Below are positions 43,146 to 53,259 of a DNA stretch of 61,226 nucleotides, piece by piece. Both the position numbers and the translations under genes were made by a program. This stretch comes from Hyphomicrobiales bacterium. GTDB lineage: Bacteria > Pseudomonadota > Alphaproteobacteria > Rhizobiales > Aestuariivirgaceae. Below the pieces are notes generated by a model. That model was not told where the DNA came from, did not search any database, and was given only the letters and a program-made list of their open reading frames with translations. How positions within the stretch are numbered: the first letter of the stretch is position 1; every line of letters begins with the position of its first letter. The stretch is from contig JALVSR010000137.1 of NCBI GenBank assembly GCA_027024225.1, positions 1 to 61,226 on the forward strand. The letters run 5' to 3'.

Positions 43146-45746
43146 ATGAGACGACAGCGGCCGCCTTCGCGAAACGGTGCGCATTGCGGACCTTGCCGTG
43201 ATGGACGCATCACCCCTCGCCTGTGGTCGGGCGCCCTCATGCTCATCGTGCTGGCGGTGATGAGCGCCGCGGCAGCCCTTCACGCGCCGGCGCTGGCGCA
43301 AGAGCCCCGGCCGTCATCGGATGCGCAGCAACAAGGCGTCGATCGCGAGCCTTCCTCAAAGGCCGATGCGGATGAAGCCGCTCGGCCGGCGCCATCTGGC
43401 AATGTGCGCCTGGAAGCGGCGCTCAGCGGCACGGTGGAAGAGGCGAAGGCCGTGGCCGGACGCGTGGAGCGCCTGGCGGCCGAAGCGGACAAGACGCTGG
43501 GCCGGTTGCGGCTGCAGGTGGAACGCCCCGACGCCGATGAAAAATTGCTGCGGGAGAGCCGCTCCACGCTCAACAAGCTCAGCCTCGATCTGCTGGCCGG
43601 GCGCAAGGAGCTGGAGGCCCCCCTGGAGCATTTGCGCCAACAGCTCAAGGCGCTGGGCCCGGCGCCGAAGGCAGGGGAAACGGAAGACCCCGGCATCGCG
43701 GCCAGGCGCAAGCTGCTGCGGCAGGTTCTGCAACGGCTGGAGGCGGCCGATCGTCGCCTGGAGCTGCTGTTGCTGGAAATGCAACAACTGCACGACCGCG
43801 CCAGCGCCCGCCAGCGCAGCCTGTTCTTCTCCGAGATTCTCAAGCCCTCCCGCTCGGTGCTCAATCCTTTCCTGTGGGCGGACGGTCTGGCGCAGCTGCC
43901 GGAATACTGGACGCGGCTGCGGGTCATGGTGAACGGTTGGCTGCGGCAGGAAAAGCGCCATAGCCTCCTGGTGGCATCGGGCCTGATCTTCCTGGCGCTG
44001 GCCGCGGTCATATGGGCCTGGCGCCAATGGCGCGGCCCGTGGGAAAGAGGGCAGGCCAGCGCCGACAGGGTGCAGCGGCTGTGGCGGGCGGTGCGCGTGC
44101 CGTTGTTTGTGGCCCTGCTTACCGTGCTGTTGCTGGCCTTCCTCAAGATCGTGCTGTTCACATTGGGGACACCCTCGCCGCGCATGGAGCGGGTGCTTAC
44201 CGCCATCGCCATGGGCACGTTGTATGCCGCAGTGCTCATGGCATTGGCGCGCGGCATCCTGCGTCCGCGCACTCCCCACATGCGGCTGGTGGACATCGCG
44301 CACGAAGGCGCCAACCGCGCCTACCGCTGGGCGGCGCTCCTCGCCATTCTGCACGGGCTGGACGTCATCATCATCCGCTCGGCGGAAGAGCTGTTCATGC
44401 CCGTCTCGTTCATCGAGACGTGGAGCGCCTTCATGGCCATGCTGCACGTGGTGCTGGTGTGGATGTTCATCTTCACCATTCGCCGCGCCCGCGCGCTCAG
44501 CGAGGTGGCGCCCGACACCGCCCCGAAATATTTCCTGTTCGGCTGGGTGCGCTACGTGTTCCACGTGCTGCTGCTGCTGCTGCTGGTGGTCATCGTGCTG
44601 GCGCTTCTGTTGGGATACGTGGCGCTGGCGCATTTCATCGCCCGGCAGATGGTCTTCACCGCGGCGCTGGTGGCGGCCCTGTACCTGGTCCATCACCTGG
44701 CCGATGCGCTGGTGAAGAGCGCTTTTGACCCCCACTCGCCCGTGGGGCGTTTCCTGCGCGAAAATCTGCTCATCCCGGAAGCCACCATCGCCCGTGCCGG
44801 CGTGCTGTTTTCCACCCTGGTGGACATCGCGGTGGTGCTGGTGGGGCTGCCGCTCATCCTGATGCAATGGGCGGTGCAGCTCACCGATGTCTGGGTGTGG
44901 GTGCGCCAGGGCTTCTTCGGCTTCCAGGTGGGCAACATCACCATCGAGCCGGCCAATATCCTGCTTGGCATCCTGGTCTTCTTCATTGGCCTGTTGGTGG
45001 TGCGGTTGCTGATCCTGTGGCTGGACAAGCGGGTGCTGGCCCGCTCCGACATGGACGAGGGCATTCGCAACTCCATCCTCACGGTGGCGCGCTATACCGG
45101 CATTGTGGGGGCCTTCCTGGTGGCCATCTCGGTGGCGGGCATGAATCTGGCTTCGTTCGCCCTGTTCGGCGGCGCACTGGGCATTGGCATCGGCTTTGGC
45201 CTGCAGACCATCGTCAACAATTTCGTCTCCGGCCTCATCCTGCTGGCGGAGCGGCCCATCAAGGTGGGCGACCGTATCCGCGTGGCTGGCGAAGAAGGTA
45301 TCGTGAAGCGCATCCGCGTGCGCTCCACCGAGATAGAGACATTCGACCGCGTGTCCGTAATCGTGCCGAATTCGCAGCTCATTTCCGAGCCGGTGCTGAA
45401 CTGGTTCCATGAAAACCGCATCGGCCGGGTGCGGGTGCCGGTGGGGGTTTCCTATGACGCCGATCCGGAACAGGTGCGCGACATCTTGCTGAAATGCGCG
45501 CGCGAACACCCGAAGGTGCTGGCCTGGCCCGATCCGTTCGTGCAATTCATGGGGTTCGGCGCCAGCTCGCTGGATTTCGAGCTACGGGCCTACATTCCCG
45601 ACGCCGGGCAGCTGGGCGGGGTGGCTTCCGACCTGCATTACATGATCTTCCGCGCGCTGAAGGAAGCCGGAATCGAGATTCCGTTCCCGCAGCGGGATGT
45701 GCACGTGCGCACCCTGCCGCCAGAGCTGTTGTCCGGCAAGTCCTGA
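43146..45746 (+). CDS. Large mechanosensitive ion channel (MscS family)
   Basis: An inner-membrane channel of about 866 residues that opens under membrane tension in osmotic downshock. A signal-like hydrophobic stretch (LWSGALMLIVLAVMSAAAAL) and AQEP suggest export of the N-terminus. A helical, Glu/Arg/Leu-rich periplasmic region (about 60-260) resembles DUF3772-type domains. About ten membrane segments follow. The pore and beta domain carry the signature FGGALGIGIGFGLQTIVNNF and ERPIKVGDRIRVAGEEG. ATG 43146 is tentative, since its AGGAGA is very close; the frame is open into pyrG, and 43239 is another candidate. Confidence 0.92.
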   Translation: MRRQRPPSRNGAHCGPCRDGRITPRLWSGALMLIVLAVMSAAAALHAPALAQEPRPSSDAQQQGVDREPSSKADADEAARPAPSGNVRLEAALSGTVEEAKAVAGRVERLAAEADKTLGRLRLQVERPDADEKLLRESRSTLNKLSLDLLAGRKELEAPLEHLRQQLKALGPAPKAGETEDPGIAARRKLLRQVLQRLEAADRRLELLLLEMQQLHDRASARQRSLFFSEILKPSRSVLNPFLWADGLAQLPEYWTRLRVMVNGWLRQEKRHSLLVASGLIFLALAAVIWAWRQWRGPWERGQASADRVQRLWRAVRVPLFVALLTVLLLAFLKIVLFTLGTPSPRMERVLTAIAMGTLYAAVLMALARGILRPRTPHMRLVDIAHEGANRAYRWAALLAILHGLDVIIIRSAEELFMPVSFIETWSAFMAMLHVVLVWMFIFTIRRARALSEVAPDTAPKYFLFGWVRYVFHVLLLLLLVVIVLALLLGYVALAHFIARQMVFTAALVAALYLVHHLADALVKSAFDPHSPVGRFLRENLLIPEATIARAGVLFSTLVDIAVVLVGLPLILMQWAVQLTDVWVWVRQGFFGFQVGNITIEPANILLGILVFFIGLLVVRLLILWLDKRVLARSDMDEGIRNSILTVARYTGIVGAFLVAISVAGMNLASFALFGGALGIGIGFGLQTIVNNFVSGLILLAERPIKVGDRIRVAGEEGIVKRIRVRSTEIETFDRVSVIVPNSQLISEPVLNWFHENRIGRVRVPVGVSYDADPEQVRDILLKCAREHPKVLAWPDPFVQFMGFGASSLDFELRAYIPDAGQLGGVASDLHYMIFRALKEAGIEIPFPQRDVHVRTLPPELLSGKS

Positions 45747-45872
45747 TCATCTTCGGGGCACGCCCGAATGGGGAGGGTTCCGTTGCCCGTGAGGGTGTTC
45801 GGGGGTGGAGGGCGGTTCATGCCAAGATGCATAAAGCCCCATCCACATCCCCCGCCTTTGCGCAACCCGGCA

Positions 45873-46823
45873 TCAGCCCCGTGGTGGCGCGGGCTTCGCG
45901 CGTGCCGCGGTCAGCGGGCGCATGTGGTCCAGAACACGCAGAGCATGGGGCAGGGCGGCTTGCGCCGCTTCGCGTCCGGCGGCGATGATTTTTTCTCCCT
46001 GGTCGAAATCGAAATGCCCGATATCGGGCAACAGGGGCCGAATGAGCACGTGCGGAGGCTCGCCCGCCAGCCGGGTGCGGGCGATGTGCGCCTGCATGAT
46101 ATCGATGGCGCCGGTCACCACGTCCACGTAGCCGGGCGATCTTTCCCGCCGCGTCATGTCCGGCAGCACCCGGCGCAGGGGCGAGGCGAGGAAGCCCGGC
46201 AGATAGTCCACCATGGCTTCCAGCGGATCCACGGTCTTCTCCGGCAGCCGGTAGCGCAGGGAAATGTCCTGGTCCAGCGCCACGGCGATGATCACATCGG
46301 CCCCCAGAGCGCGGGTGGCGGAAACCGGCACCGGATTCACCAGCCCCCCGTCTATAAGCCAGCGGTCGTCGTGGCGCACGGGGGCGATGACGCCGGGGAT
46401 GGCGATGGAGGCGTGAATGGCCTTGCTCAGCTCGCCTTCGCGCAGCCATATTTCCGAGCCGTTGATCAGGTCCGTGGCCACGGCGGCGAAGGGCAGGGGC
46501 AGCTCCTCTATTTGTCCGCAAATGCCCAGCGCCTCGAGTTCACGGATGATGCCCATGCCGCTGATGATGCCGCCGCCGGAAAGGCGCAATTCGAGCGTGG
46601 AGAGAATTTCGCGCAGGGTCAGCTTCAGCACGCGCTGCTTGAGTGCCTCCAGCCGGTCCAGCGCCAGCGCCGCCCCCACCAGCGCCCCGGCGGAAGTGCC
46701 GGCGATGACGTGCGGCCTGATGCCGGCGTGCAGCAAAACTTCAAGCACGCCGATGTGCGCCCAGCCCTTTGCGCCGCCCGAGCCCAGTGCCAGGCCTATT
46801 CTTGGAACATGTGCGTCATTCAC
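45873..46823 (-). CDS. Patatin-like phospholipase (RssA-like)
   Basis: A 316-residue patatin-family serine hydrolase. The oxyanion loop GSGGAKG is at 14-20, the nucleophile S44 is in GTSAG and the catalytic Asp is D158 in DGG. The length and lack of a signal peptide fit the bacterial RssA/YchK type. Start is the GTG at 46823 behind AAGGAGAG. It converges with the channel gene and is divergent from the SoxW-like gene. Substrate unknown. Confidence 0.93.
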   Translation of the reverse strand: MNDAHVPRIGLALGSGGAKGWAHIGVLEVLLHAGIRPHVIAGTSAGALVGAALALDRLEALKQRVLKLTLREILSTLELRLSGGGIISGMGIIRELEALGICGQIEELPLPFAAVATDLINGSEIWLREGELSKAIHASIAIPGVIAPVRHDDRWLIDGGLVNPVPVSATRALGADVIIAVALDQDISLRYRLPEKTVDPLEAMVDYLPGFLASPLRRVLPDMTRRERSPGYVDVVTGAIDIMQAHIARTRLAGEPPHVLIRPLLPDIGHFDFDQGEKIIAAGREAAQAALPHALRVLDHMRPLTAARAKPAPPRG

Positions 46824-46986
46824 GAAATTTTGCTCTCCTTGCCGACTTGTTCCGGAACCGCCATTCTGGCCAAAAGTGTGCGCCGAGGCTACACTTCAGT
46901 GCGCAAACAACAATAGCCGGTCCATCCGCAGACGGCGGGTCGAGCCCGGATTCTCGAGGAAACGTTCAGGCAAGGGAAGCAATGGG

Positions 46987-47607
46987 ATGATCAGCAGAAG
47001 AAACTTGTTGCATGCATTTGCGGCAACCGTTCTTGCCGGTGGTGCGGTCGCGTCGGTGGGGGCGGCGGAAAAGGCCGGGTGCACGAAAGGCGAGCTGACC
47101 GAGGATGGCCTGCACAAACAGCCGTGGTTTGTGCAGGACACCTTTTTTGACATGCGTGAAGAGCTGGCCGCAGCAAGGGAGGAGGGCAAGTTTTTTGCCG
47201 TCATCATCGAGCAGAAGGGCTGCCCTTACTGCAAGATGATGCATGAGCAGTATTTTGGCGGTATGCCGGAAATCTGTGATTTGATGCGCAAGAATTTTCG
47301 CGTCTTGCAGATCAATCTGAAGGGCAGCCAGGAAGTGACGGATTTCGACGGCACTGCCTTGCCGGAAAACGAGTGGGCAAAACGCTACATGGACAAGTAC
47401 TGGACGCCCTACATCCTGTTTTTCCGTCCGGATGCCGACACCATGAAGGTGAAAAACCCCAAGGAGCGGCTCATCACGGCCATGGTTGGCTTGCCCAACC
47501 CTTTCAATTTCAAGGCCTACTTGCTGTATGTCACGGAAAGGGCCTACGAGAAGCAGGATTTCAGGAATTACCTGCGGCAGCTCTGGGGGCGGCGTGACAA
47601 AAAATGA
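46987..47607 (+). CDS. Exported SoxW-like thioredoxin
   Basis: A 206-residue thioredoxin-fold protein with C79-P-Y-C82 (EQKGCPYCKMMHEQYF). The N-terminus MISRRNLLHAFAATVLAGGA has a twin-arginine-like SRRN motif before a hydrophobic stretch, so periplasmic export, perhaps by Tat, is likely. The TPYILFF segment gives the cis-Pro. It resembles SoxW and related thioredoxins in sulfur-oxidation loci, but no sox genes are in the window, so the partner is unknown. One further Cys (C32) follows the signal region. Confidence 0.88.
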   Translation: MISRRNLLHAFAATVLAGGAVASVGAAEKAGCTKGELTEDGLHKQPWFVQDTFFDMREELAAAREEGKFFAVIIEQKGCPYCKMMHEQYFGGMPEICDLMRKNFRVLQINLKGSQEVTDFDGTALPENEWAKRYMDKYWTPYILFFRPDADTMKVKNPKERLITAMVGLPNPFNFKAYLLYVTERAYEKQDFRNYLRQLWGRRDKK

Positions 47608-47924
47608 GCGGCCCTCGGCTTCCCTGTTTCGCAAGCCCGTCTTCCTGGCCGTGGGATTTGGGAATGCGGCGACAGGGCTGATGGCAAGGTATCGGGATGC
47701 TTGTGGTGGAGAGCGGCCTGGATGAACCATTTAGGTCGTTTTTCCAAACAAGGCTGGAACAGGGGAGCATTCGGGTCAGGCCCTAGAAACGCCTTGATAC
47801 GGGAGAGGGCTGCATGGATGATCGCGGCAGGCCCCAGGCGGCGTTCATGACGTTTGGCCATGGCCGGGAGGTTTTTTGCAAAAGGGCAGGGGCGTCTGCA
47901 AATCGATCAACATTGATCGGAAAG
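47608..47924. other. Gene-free stretch between the SoxW-like gene and tRNA-Thr
   Basis: 317 bp with no supported gene. A leftward 97-codon frame (47568-47861) overlaps the end of the thioredoxin gene and shows no family pattern. A small palindrome CGATCAA / TTGATCG lies at 47903-47918, just past the tRNA 3' end, without a T-run. Confidence 0.5.
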
Positions 47925-48000
<76 letters not shown>

Positions 48001-48159
48001 ATGGCGCTCATGAGCCTCTTGGGCAAGGCGAAATCCTTCCTGGCAAGAGGAATGGAGCATCCCCGCCGTGCGAAATATCTAGAGCCATGACCGCATGCTG
48101 GCAAGTCATCGCATGTTTTGCGATGTTTTGCCATGCGCGGAAAGGAAGGGATACAGGTT

Positions 48160-49401
48160 TCACGCCGCGCCGGCCATGTCCTCTTCGCGCATGATGCGCG
48201 GCACGTGTTCGTTCGACGGCGCCAGACCCTGGCGCATGATGATGTCGCGGATGAACGGCACCCGCGCAGCCAGCGTAATGGCCCCGGCGCGCACCATCTG
48301 GTAGGGCAGGAAGTTGGACAGCAGTGCGGTGTTGACCACGTGAATTGCCATCTTGCGCGGGAACACGTCGCGGCGGCGGATGCGGTCGTAATCGTGCATC
48401 ACCTTCTCGCCGCCCCAGTCGTCACCGAAGGCGAAGGCGTCGCCGATGAGCTCGGCGGCCAGGGCCGCGTCGCGGAATGACATGTTCAGCCCCTGCGCGC
48501 CGATGGGCGGCACCGCGTGCGCCGCCTCGCCCACCAGGATGATGCGGTCTTTCGCGAAGTCGTGCGCCACCATGGTCTGCATGGGGAAGCTCTGAAGCTC
48601 GGTGGTATTGGAGATTTTCCCCAGGTCTCCGTGGCTCTCTATCTGGATGCGCCGGGCCAGCTGCTCCGGCCTCAGGGCCATGATCTCGCGCGCCTTCTCC
48701 GGCTTCACCATCCACACCAGCGAGGAGCGGTTGCCCGGCATCGGCACGGTTGTGAACGGCCCCTGCGGCTTGTGATACTCGGTGGACATGTCGTCATGCG
48801 GCGCCGAATGGTCGAAGAAGCAGCCCAGGGCCACCTGGTCGTAATCATGCCGCAGCATGATCATGCCGGCCGAGCCGCGCACGCGCGAGTTGCGCCCGTC
48901 CGCCGCGATTATGACCGGCGCGGAAAGCTCCCCGCCCGATTCCAGCTTCAGCCGCGCGATGCGCTTGCGCTCCGGCGCCACGCCGGTGGCGGAATCGCGG
49001 ATGAATTCCACGCCCAGCTCCTTCGCCTTCTCCGCCAGCGCCGGGTGGAGGTCTTCCAGGGGGATGTTCCAGCCAAACGCATCCCAGCCGGCCTCGCGCG
49101 CCTCGAACGTGACCGTCGGGGCGGTGAAGATGCCGCCCGTGTCGTCCACCAGCCTGAGCTTGCGCAAGGGATTGGAGACGGGCTTGAGCGGCTCGAACAG
49201 TTCGAGATGCTCCAGCAGTTTCACCGACGGGCGCATGAGCGCAATGGTGCGCGGGTCATGCCGTTTCTCGAACGGATCGACCGGTCCGGTGACGATGGCC
49301 GTCTTCAGGCCCTGTTCCGCGCACAGCGCCGCCGCCGCCAGCCCCGCCGGGCCTGCGCCCGCCACGATGACATCGTAGTCGCCCTGTTCCACACCGCTCA
49401 T
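48160..49401 (-). CDS. UbiH-family FAD-dependent monooxygenase
   Basis: A 413-residue flavoprotein hydroxylase of the UbiH/UbiF/Coq6 family, most likely hydroxylating a ubiquinone precursor ring. The FAD Rossmann motif DVIVAGAGPAGLAAAALCAE is near the N-terminus, the central DG motif reads IIAADGRNSRVRG, and the second FAD motif reads RIILVGEAAHAVPPIGAQGL. I chose the ATG at 49401 behind GGAGCG; the frame extends to an ATG at 49422 and a GTG at 49437. The ring position cannot be told from the sequence. It is divergent from icd. Confidence 0.9.
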   Translation of the reverse strand: MSGVEQGDYDVIVAGAGPAGLAAAALCAEQGLKTAIVTGPVDPFEKRHDPRTIALMRPSVKLLEHLELFEPLKPVSNPLRKLRLVDDTGGIFTAPTVTFEAREAGWDAFGWNIPLEDLHPALAEKAKELGVEFIRDSATGVAPERKRIARLKLESGGELSAPVIIAADGRNSRVRGSAGMIMLRHDYDQVALGCFFDHSAPHDDMSTEYHKPQGPFTTVPMPGNRSSLVWMVKPEKAREIMALRPEQLARRIQIESHGDLGKISNTTELQSFPMQTMVAHDFAKDRIILVGEAAHAVPPIGAQGLNMSFRDAALAAELIGDAFAFGDDWGGEKVMHDYDRIRRRDVFPRKMAIHVVNTALLSNFLPYQMVRAGAITLAARVPFIRDIIMRQGLAPSNEHVPRIMREEDMAGAA

Positions 49402-49592
49402 GACGCGCTCCAGTTCTTGCATCGCCGAATGGGTCACCGCTCGAGATACATCCTAGACCTTCACGGGCCGGGGGAAAAGTCCTTGACCGGTATCAGGCGC
49501 CGCGCACTTTCCCAGCGGGGCTTTTTCGTCTAGACAACACGCCAAGCATCGACATTTCATCGCGAACGAACACTCGTGAGAAGAGGGCAGAC

Positions 49593-50816
49593 ATGGCGAA
49601 GATCAAGGTGGAAAATCCCGTCGTCGAGCTCGATGGCGACGAAATGGCCCGCATCATGTGGCACATGATCAAGGAGAAGCTCATTCTCCCCTACCTGGAC
49701 CTGCCCATCAAGTATTTCGACCTGTCCATAGAGAACCGGGACGCCACCAACGACCAGGTGACCGTGGACGCCGCGCTGGCCATTCGCGAATACGGCGTGG
49801 GCATCAAGTGCGCCACCATCACGCCCGACGAGGCGCGGATGAAGGAATTCGGCCTGAAGAAGATGTGGCGCTCGCCCAACGGCACCATCCGCAACATCCT
49901 GGGCGGCGTGATCTTCCGCGAGCCCATCGTCTGCCGCAACATTCCGCGCCTGGTGCCGGGCTGGACGAAGCCCATCGTGATTGGCCGTCACGCGCACGGC
50001 GACCAGTACAAGGCGCAGGACTTCCGCGTGCCGGAGGGGCCGGGCAAACTGACCATCCGCTACGAGGGCGAGGACGGCACGGTGATCGAGCGCGAAATTC
50101 ACCAGTTCACGGTGCAGGATCACGGCGGCGTGGCGCTTGGCATGTTCAACACCGACAAGTCGATTTACGACTTCGCGCGGGCCTGCTTCAACTTCGCGCT
50201 GGACCGCAAGTGGCCGCTGTACATGTCCACCAAGAACACCATCCTGAAAGCCTATGATGGCCGCTTCAAGGACATCTTCCAGGAGGTGTACGAGAAGGAG
50301 TTCAAGAAGGAGTTCGACAGGCACGGCCTGACCTACGAACACCGCCTCATCGACGACATGGTGGCCGCGGCGCTGAAATGGTCGGGTGGCTTCGTCTGGG
50401 CCTGCAAGAACTACGATGGCGATGTGCAGTCCGACGTGGTGGCCCAGGGCTTCGGCTCGCTGGGACTGATGACCTCGCAGCTGCTCACGCCCGATGGCAA
50501 GATCATGGAATCGGAAGCCGCGCACGGCACCGTCACACGCCATTACCGCCTGCACCAGGAGGGCAAGGAAACCTCCACCAATTCCACCGCGTCGATCTTC
50601 GCCTGGACGCGCGGGCTGGCGCATCGTGGCAAGCTGGACGGCAACCAGGAGCTTGTCAATTTCGCCCGGACACTGGAACGGGTGGTCATCGAAACCATCG
50701 AGTCGGGCTACATGACCAAGGATCTGGCCATTCTCGTCGGCCCGGAGCAGAAGTGGCTCACCACCACCGGCTATTTGGATAAGATCGACGAGAACCTGCA
50801 AAAGGCCATGGCATAG
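49593..50816 (+). CDS. icd: Isocitrate dehydrogenase (NADP+), homodimeric eukaryote-like type
   Basis: Icd (407 residues) oxidises isocitrate to 2-oxoglutarate in the TCA cycle. The start [20 protein letters not shown] and the segments [59 protein letters not shown] and [20 protein letters not shown] place it in the type II (mitochondrial/alphaproteobacterial) subfamily, distinct from E. coli Icd. 2-Oxoglutarate links it to PII sensing (glnB at 20 kb). A hairpin with GCGCCGC / GCGGCGC arms follows the stop. Confidence 0.98.
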   Translation: MAKIKVENPVVELDGDEMARIMWHMIKEKLILPYLDLPIKYFDLSIENRDATNDQVTVDAALAIREYGVGIKCATITPDEARMKEFGLKKMWRSPNGTIRNILGGVIFREPIVCRNIPRLVPGWTKPIVIGRHAHGDQYKAQDFRVPEGPGKLTIRYEGEDGTVIEREIHQFTVQDHGGVALGMFNTDKSIYDFARACFNFALDRKWPLYMSTKNTILKAYDGRFKDIFQEVYEKEFKKEFDRHGLTYEHRLIDDMVAAALKWSGGFVWACKNYDGDVQSDVVAQGFGSLGLMTSQLLTPDGKIMESEAAHGTVTRHYRLHQEGKETSTNSTASIFAWTRGLAHRGKLDGNQELVNFARTLERVVIETIESGYMTKDLAILVGPEQKWLTTTGYLDKIDENLQKAMA

Positions 50817-50887
50817 AAAGGCGCCGCCGTGCTCAAGAGGCTTGTGCGGCGCAGGTGGCACGGGACGCCCCGGATGGCCGCGATGCA

Positions 50888-50916
50888 TTGACGCCCGCGC
50901 TACAACTTTCTAGAAA
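50888..50916 (+). promoter_or_regulatory. Candidate sigma-70 promoter of ihfA
   Basis: TTGACG (50888-50893), a 17-bp spacer, TAGAAA (50911-50916). The -10 sits inside a TTTCTAGAAA palindrome. The leader to ihfA would be about 140 nt. Confidence 0.55.
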
Positions 50917-51064
50917 TGCGGTGTTATTGTTCCGGAAGGAAACTCCGCTTTCCAGCATCGCTCTTGATGTTCCCGGCTGGCCGGTCGTAAGGGCGTTTGG
51001 GTCGCAAGGCCAGGGGATGGCTGCTGGCACAAGGCGTGATTTGTCATCATATCAGGGGGTGATC

Positions 51065-51370
51065 ATGTCGGAAAAGAATACGGTTACCCGTGCCACGTTG
51101 GCGGAGGCCGTGTATCGCAAGGTTGGGCTTTCACGCTCCGAATCGCGCCAGCTGGTGGGACAGGTGCTGGACCTCATAATCGACGCACTGGACAAGGATG
51201 AGGTCGTGAAGCTTTCTTCTTTCGGGACCTTCAGGATCCGCCACAAGAAGGCGCGCATTGGACGTAATCCGCGCACGAAGGAAGAGGCCATCATTACCCC
51301 CCGTCGTGTGCCCAGCTTCCGCGCCAGCCCGCACATGAAGGCCCGCATCAACGGTGACGAAAAGGAATAA
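51065..51370 (+). CDS. ihfA: Integration host factor subunit alpha
   Basis: IHF alpha (101 residues) pairs with IhfB to bend DNA sharply at specific sites. It is also a usual cofactor at sigma-54 promoters such as that of glnBA. The ATG at 51065 follows AGGGGG. The HU-family core is [20 protein letters not shown], with the minor-groove Pro in the arm (RIGRNPRT) and the helical start [20 protein letters not shown]. It is followed by a MerR-family gene, a conserved alphaproteobacterial pair. Confidence 0.97.
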   Translation: MSEKNTVTRATLAEAVYRKVGLSRSESRQLVGQVLDLIIDALDKDEVVKLSSFGTFRIRHKKARIGRNPRTKEEAIITPRRVPSFRASPHMKARINGDEKE

Positions 51371-51863
51371 GCTCTGCCGGGAGAGCTTGCGGGCTGGGCG
51401 CGTTTCGGCTGGGCGCGGTCTTCATGGCCCGGAGCGTATGCGTTTGGACACTTGATGGGGACCGGGGCGCATGAGGCCATGCCGCACAGCAAGCAGCAGG
51501 GACCGCAGAACGTATTGGCGGGCGCTTCTTCCGTGCGGCACGGCGCCCGATGGCGTGTGTTTTGCTTCATGGTCGGAAAAAAGTTACAACTTTAACGAAA
51601 TGTTGCTATGAATGGCGTGGGGATGATTCGGGGGGCGAAAGCCATATGTAGCGGTTTGGCCTGAGGATTTCTTCGCGTTCTTGAGTTTCAAGGCAGGGTG
51701 TTGAGCGATTGTTGCGCAAGAATTCGCTGAGCTCGCAAGGATATTTCGGCTAGCGCGTCGGTGAGACGTTTTTTCGCTCCCTGGATGCCGAAGGCCTGCA
51801 CGGTGTTGTCATTGAGTGGTTCGTGGTGCGTCTTTTCCAGGCCGGCCGCCGGAAGGAGGGGGT
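51371..51863. other. ihfA-merR intergenic region (493 bp)
   Basis: No gene or RNA recognised. It includes a GCTCT / AGAGC mini-hairpin just after ihfA and a candidate promoter at 51584-51612. The stretch 51590-51780 is lower in G+C than its surroundings, as expected for a promoter region. Confidence 0.5.
51584..51612 (+). promoter_or_regulatory. Candidate promoter of the MerR-family gene
   Basis: TTACAA (51584-51589), a 17-bp spacer, TATGAA (51607-51612), in an AT-rich patch. The -35 is weak. The leader would be about 245 nt. Confidence 0.3.
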
Positions 51864-52385
51864 ATGCAAAAGGCGCCAGATGCCTTCCGCACCATCAGCG
51901 AAGTGGCTGGTGAGCTGGAAGTGCCGCAACATGTCCTGCGATTCTGGGAAACACGATTCTCGCAGATCCGCCCCATGAAAAGGGCGGGAGGGCGCAGGTA
52001 TTATCGTCCACAAGATGTCGATTTGCTGCGCGGCATCCGTCAGCTACTCTACGAAGAAGGCTATACCATCAAGGGGGTGCAGAAGATCCTGCGTGAACAT
52101 GGCATTGCCCATGTCATCGCCATTGGCAAGGGAGAGATAGCGCCGGGACCGGCCATGGGCATCAACATGGCTGCCCTGACGCAACAACGGGCTTCTTCCG
52201 CAACCTCGGAGCCAGCCGGCGCCTCGGAAGGGGCGCCCGCGCAACCGGAACAGCGGGAAAAATCCTCCCCGGCCGCGGTATCAGCCCCCTCCGATGACGC
52301 CATGCTGGCGAATCTGCGCGAAGCGCTGGCGGAGTTGGAACGCGCTGGCCAGCTTCTCAGAAGTGTGGCCAACCTGACGGAATGA
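51864..52385 (+). CDS. MerR-family transcriptional regulator
   Basis: A 173-residue regulator with an N-terminal MerR winged helix-turn-helix (about 5-80): [20 protein letters not shown] then [20 protein letters not shown] and [16 protein letters not shown]. The region after about residue 95 is Ala/Pro/Glu-rich and has no effector-binding cysteines, so it is not a metal sensor of the classical type. ATG 51864 follows GGAAGGAGGGGG. Regulators of this sort next to ihfA are conserved in alphaproteobacteria; their targets are unknown to me. Confidence 0.93.
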   Translation: MQKAPDAFRTISEVAGELEVPQHVLRFWETRFSQIRPMKRAGGRRYYRPQDVDLLRGIRQLLYEEGYTIKGVQKILREHGIAHVIAIGKGEIAPGPAMGINMAALTQQRASSATSEPAGASEGAPAQPEQREKSSPAAVSAPSDDAMLANLREALAELERAGQLLRSVANLTE

Positions 52386-52574
52386 AATGCCTCTTTTCTT
52401 GCTTTTTCACGGTCCAATATCCATGATCGGGCCTGTTCGGAGCGGCTTGCCCGGCGCCGGGCGGCATTTGTTGCCTGGTTGGCGCGGATGAATCCCGGAA
52501 CCTGGGCGGAGAGTTCTTCTGGTTGTGAAGGGGCCGCCCGTTGCGGTCTTCCCTTTCGGATCCCATCGGCGAGA

Positions 52575-52856
52575 TCAAAAGAGCGTCCCCCAAATCCGGA
52601 TGAGGTGGGTGCGGTAAATGTCCAGGGCGAAATTCACCGCGCCAAGAATGACCGCGATGGCGGCCAGCAGGAAGACGTTGGTTGTCATGATGGTGGAAGG
52701 CACCTTTGCGCGACGGACCTTGCGCTTGTACCAGAAGTATGACTGCACCACGATGTAAGCGAGGGCGAGAACGACCAACTGGGAGGAAATCGGTGGATCT
52801 CCCTGTCGCAAGACCTGCGAAATATCATGTATCAACTTTTCCCAAAGGTGCTGCAT
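52575..52856 (-). CDS. Small two-helix membrane protein, unknown function
   Basis: A 93-residue protein with two hydrophobic segments, LVVLALAYIVVQSYFW (about 27-42) and TNVFLLAAIAVILGAVNFAL (about 59-78), separated by a basic loop (YKRKVRRAKVP) that should face the cytoplasm. The start follows GAGG. I do not recognise a family. The TM plan and the basic inner loop support a real gene rather than a shadow. It converges with the MerR gene. Confidence 0.7.
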   Translation of the reverse strand: MQHLWEKLIHDISQVLRQGDPPISSQLVVLALAYIVVQSYFWYKRKVRRAKVPSTIMTTNVFLLAAIAVILGAVNFALDIYRTHLIRIWGTLF

Positions 52857-53259
52857 GGCATCCTCGATCCCTGCCGCGTGAATGCAGGATGGTCCATTTT
52901 CGCGGTTTTCTTGCGACCTTCATGGCCATACGGCCGATACCGGCGGAAAGCATGCACCGCTTGGGCGTGACGATCCTTGCAAAGGCACGGCCACCGCCTT
53001 GGGGCAGGGCCATATGTATCCCGTGGCGCCCGGCGCCATTTTCGGTGCATTTCGCCGGCTTTCGCCCCTGAAAAAAGGGATGCGGCCATTTCCCGCGGAC
53101 ACAGGCCCGGCGTCATTTCGCGAAAATGCCACCAGCATCGCCGTCATCCGGGGATCCACACCCTGACCCGTATCCTGTCACGGAAAGATGAAAAAGACCT
53201 GAATCCTCGCCAGCGTCAGTGTCATGGCGGGCGGAAAGCCCGCATCGCAAATGGAGCGC
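52857..53259. other. Gene-free stretch (403 bp)
   Basis: Several overlapping short frames exist on both strands, but none has a ribosome-binding site, a family pattern or a consistent start. I see no RNA gene or strong terminator. Confidence 0.5.

Noticed and set aside
43356-45545. A 729-codon leftward frame opposite the MscS-type channel
   Set aside because: It is antisense to a protein with clear MscS signatures and has a His/Gln-rich composition typical of shadow frames.
47568-47861. A 97-codon leftward frame after the SoxW-like gene
   Set aside because: No ribosome-binding site or family pattern, and it overlaps the 3' end of a convincing gene.
52386-52574. A tRNA gene after the MerR-family gene, as sometimes found in alphaproteobacteria
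   Set aside because: No T-arm GTTCRANNC or acceptor pairing could be found on either strand.
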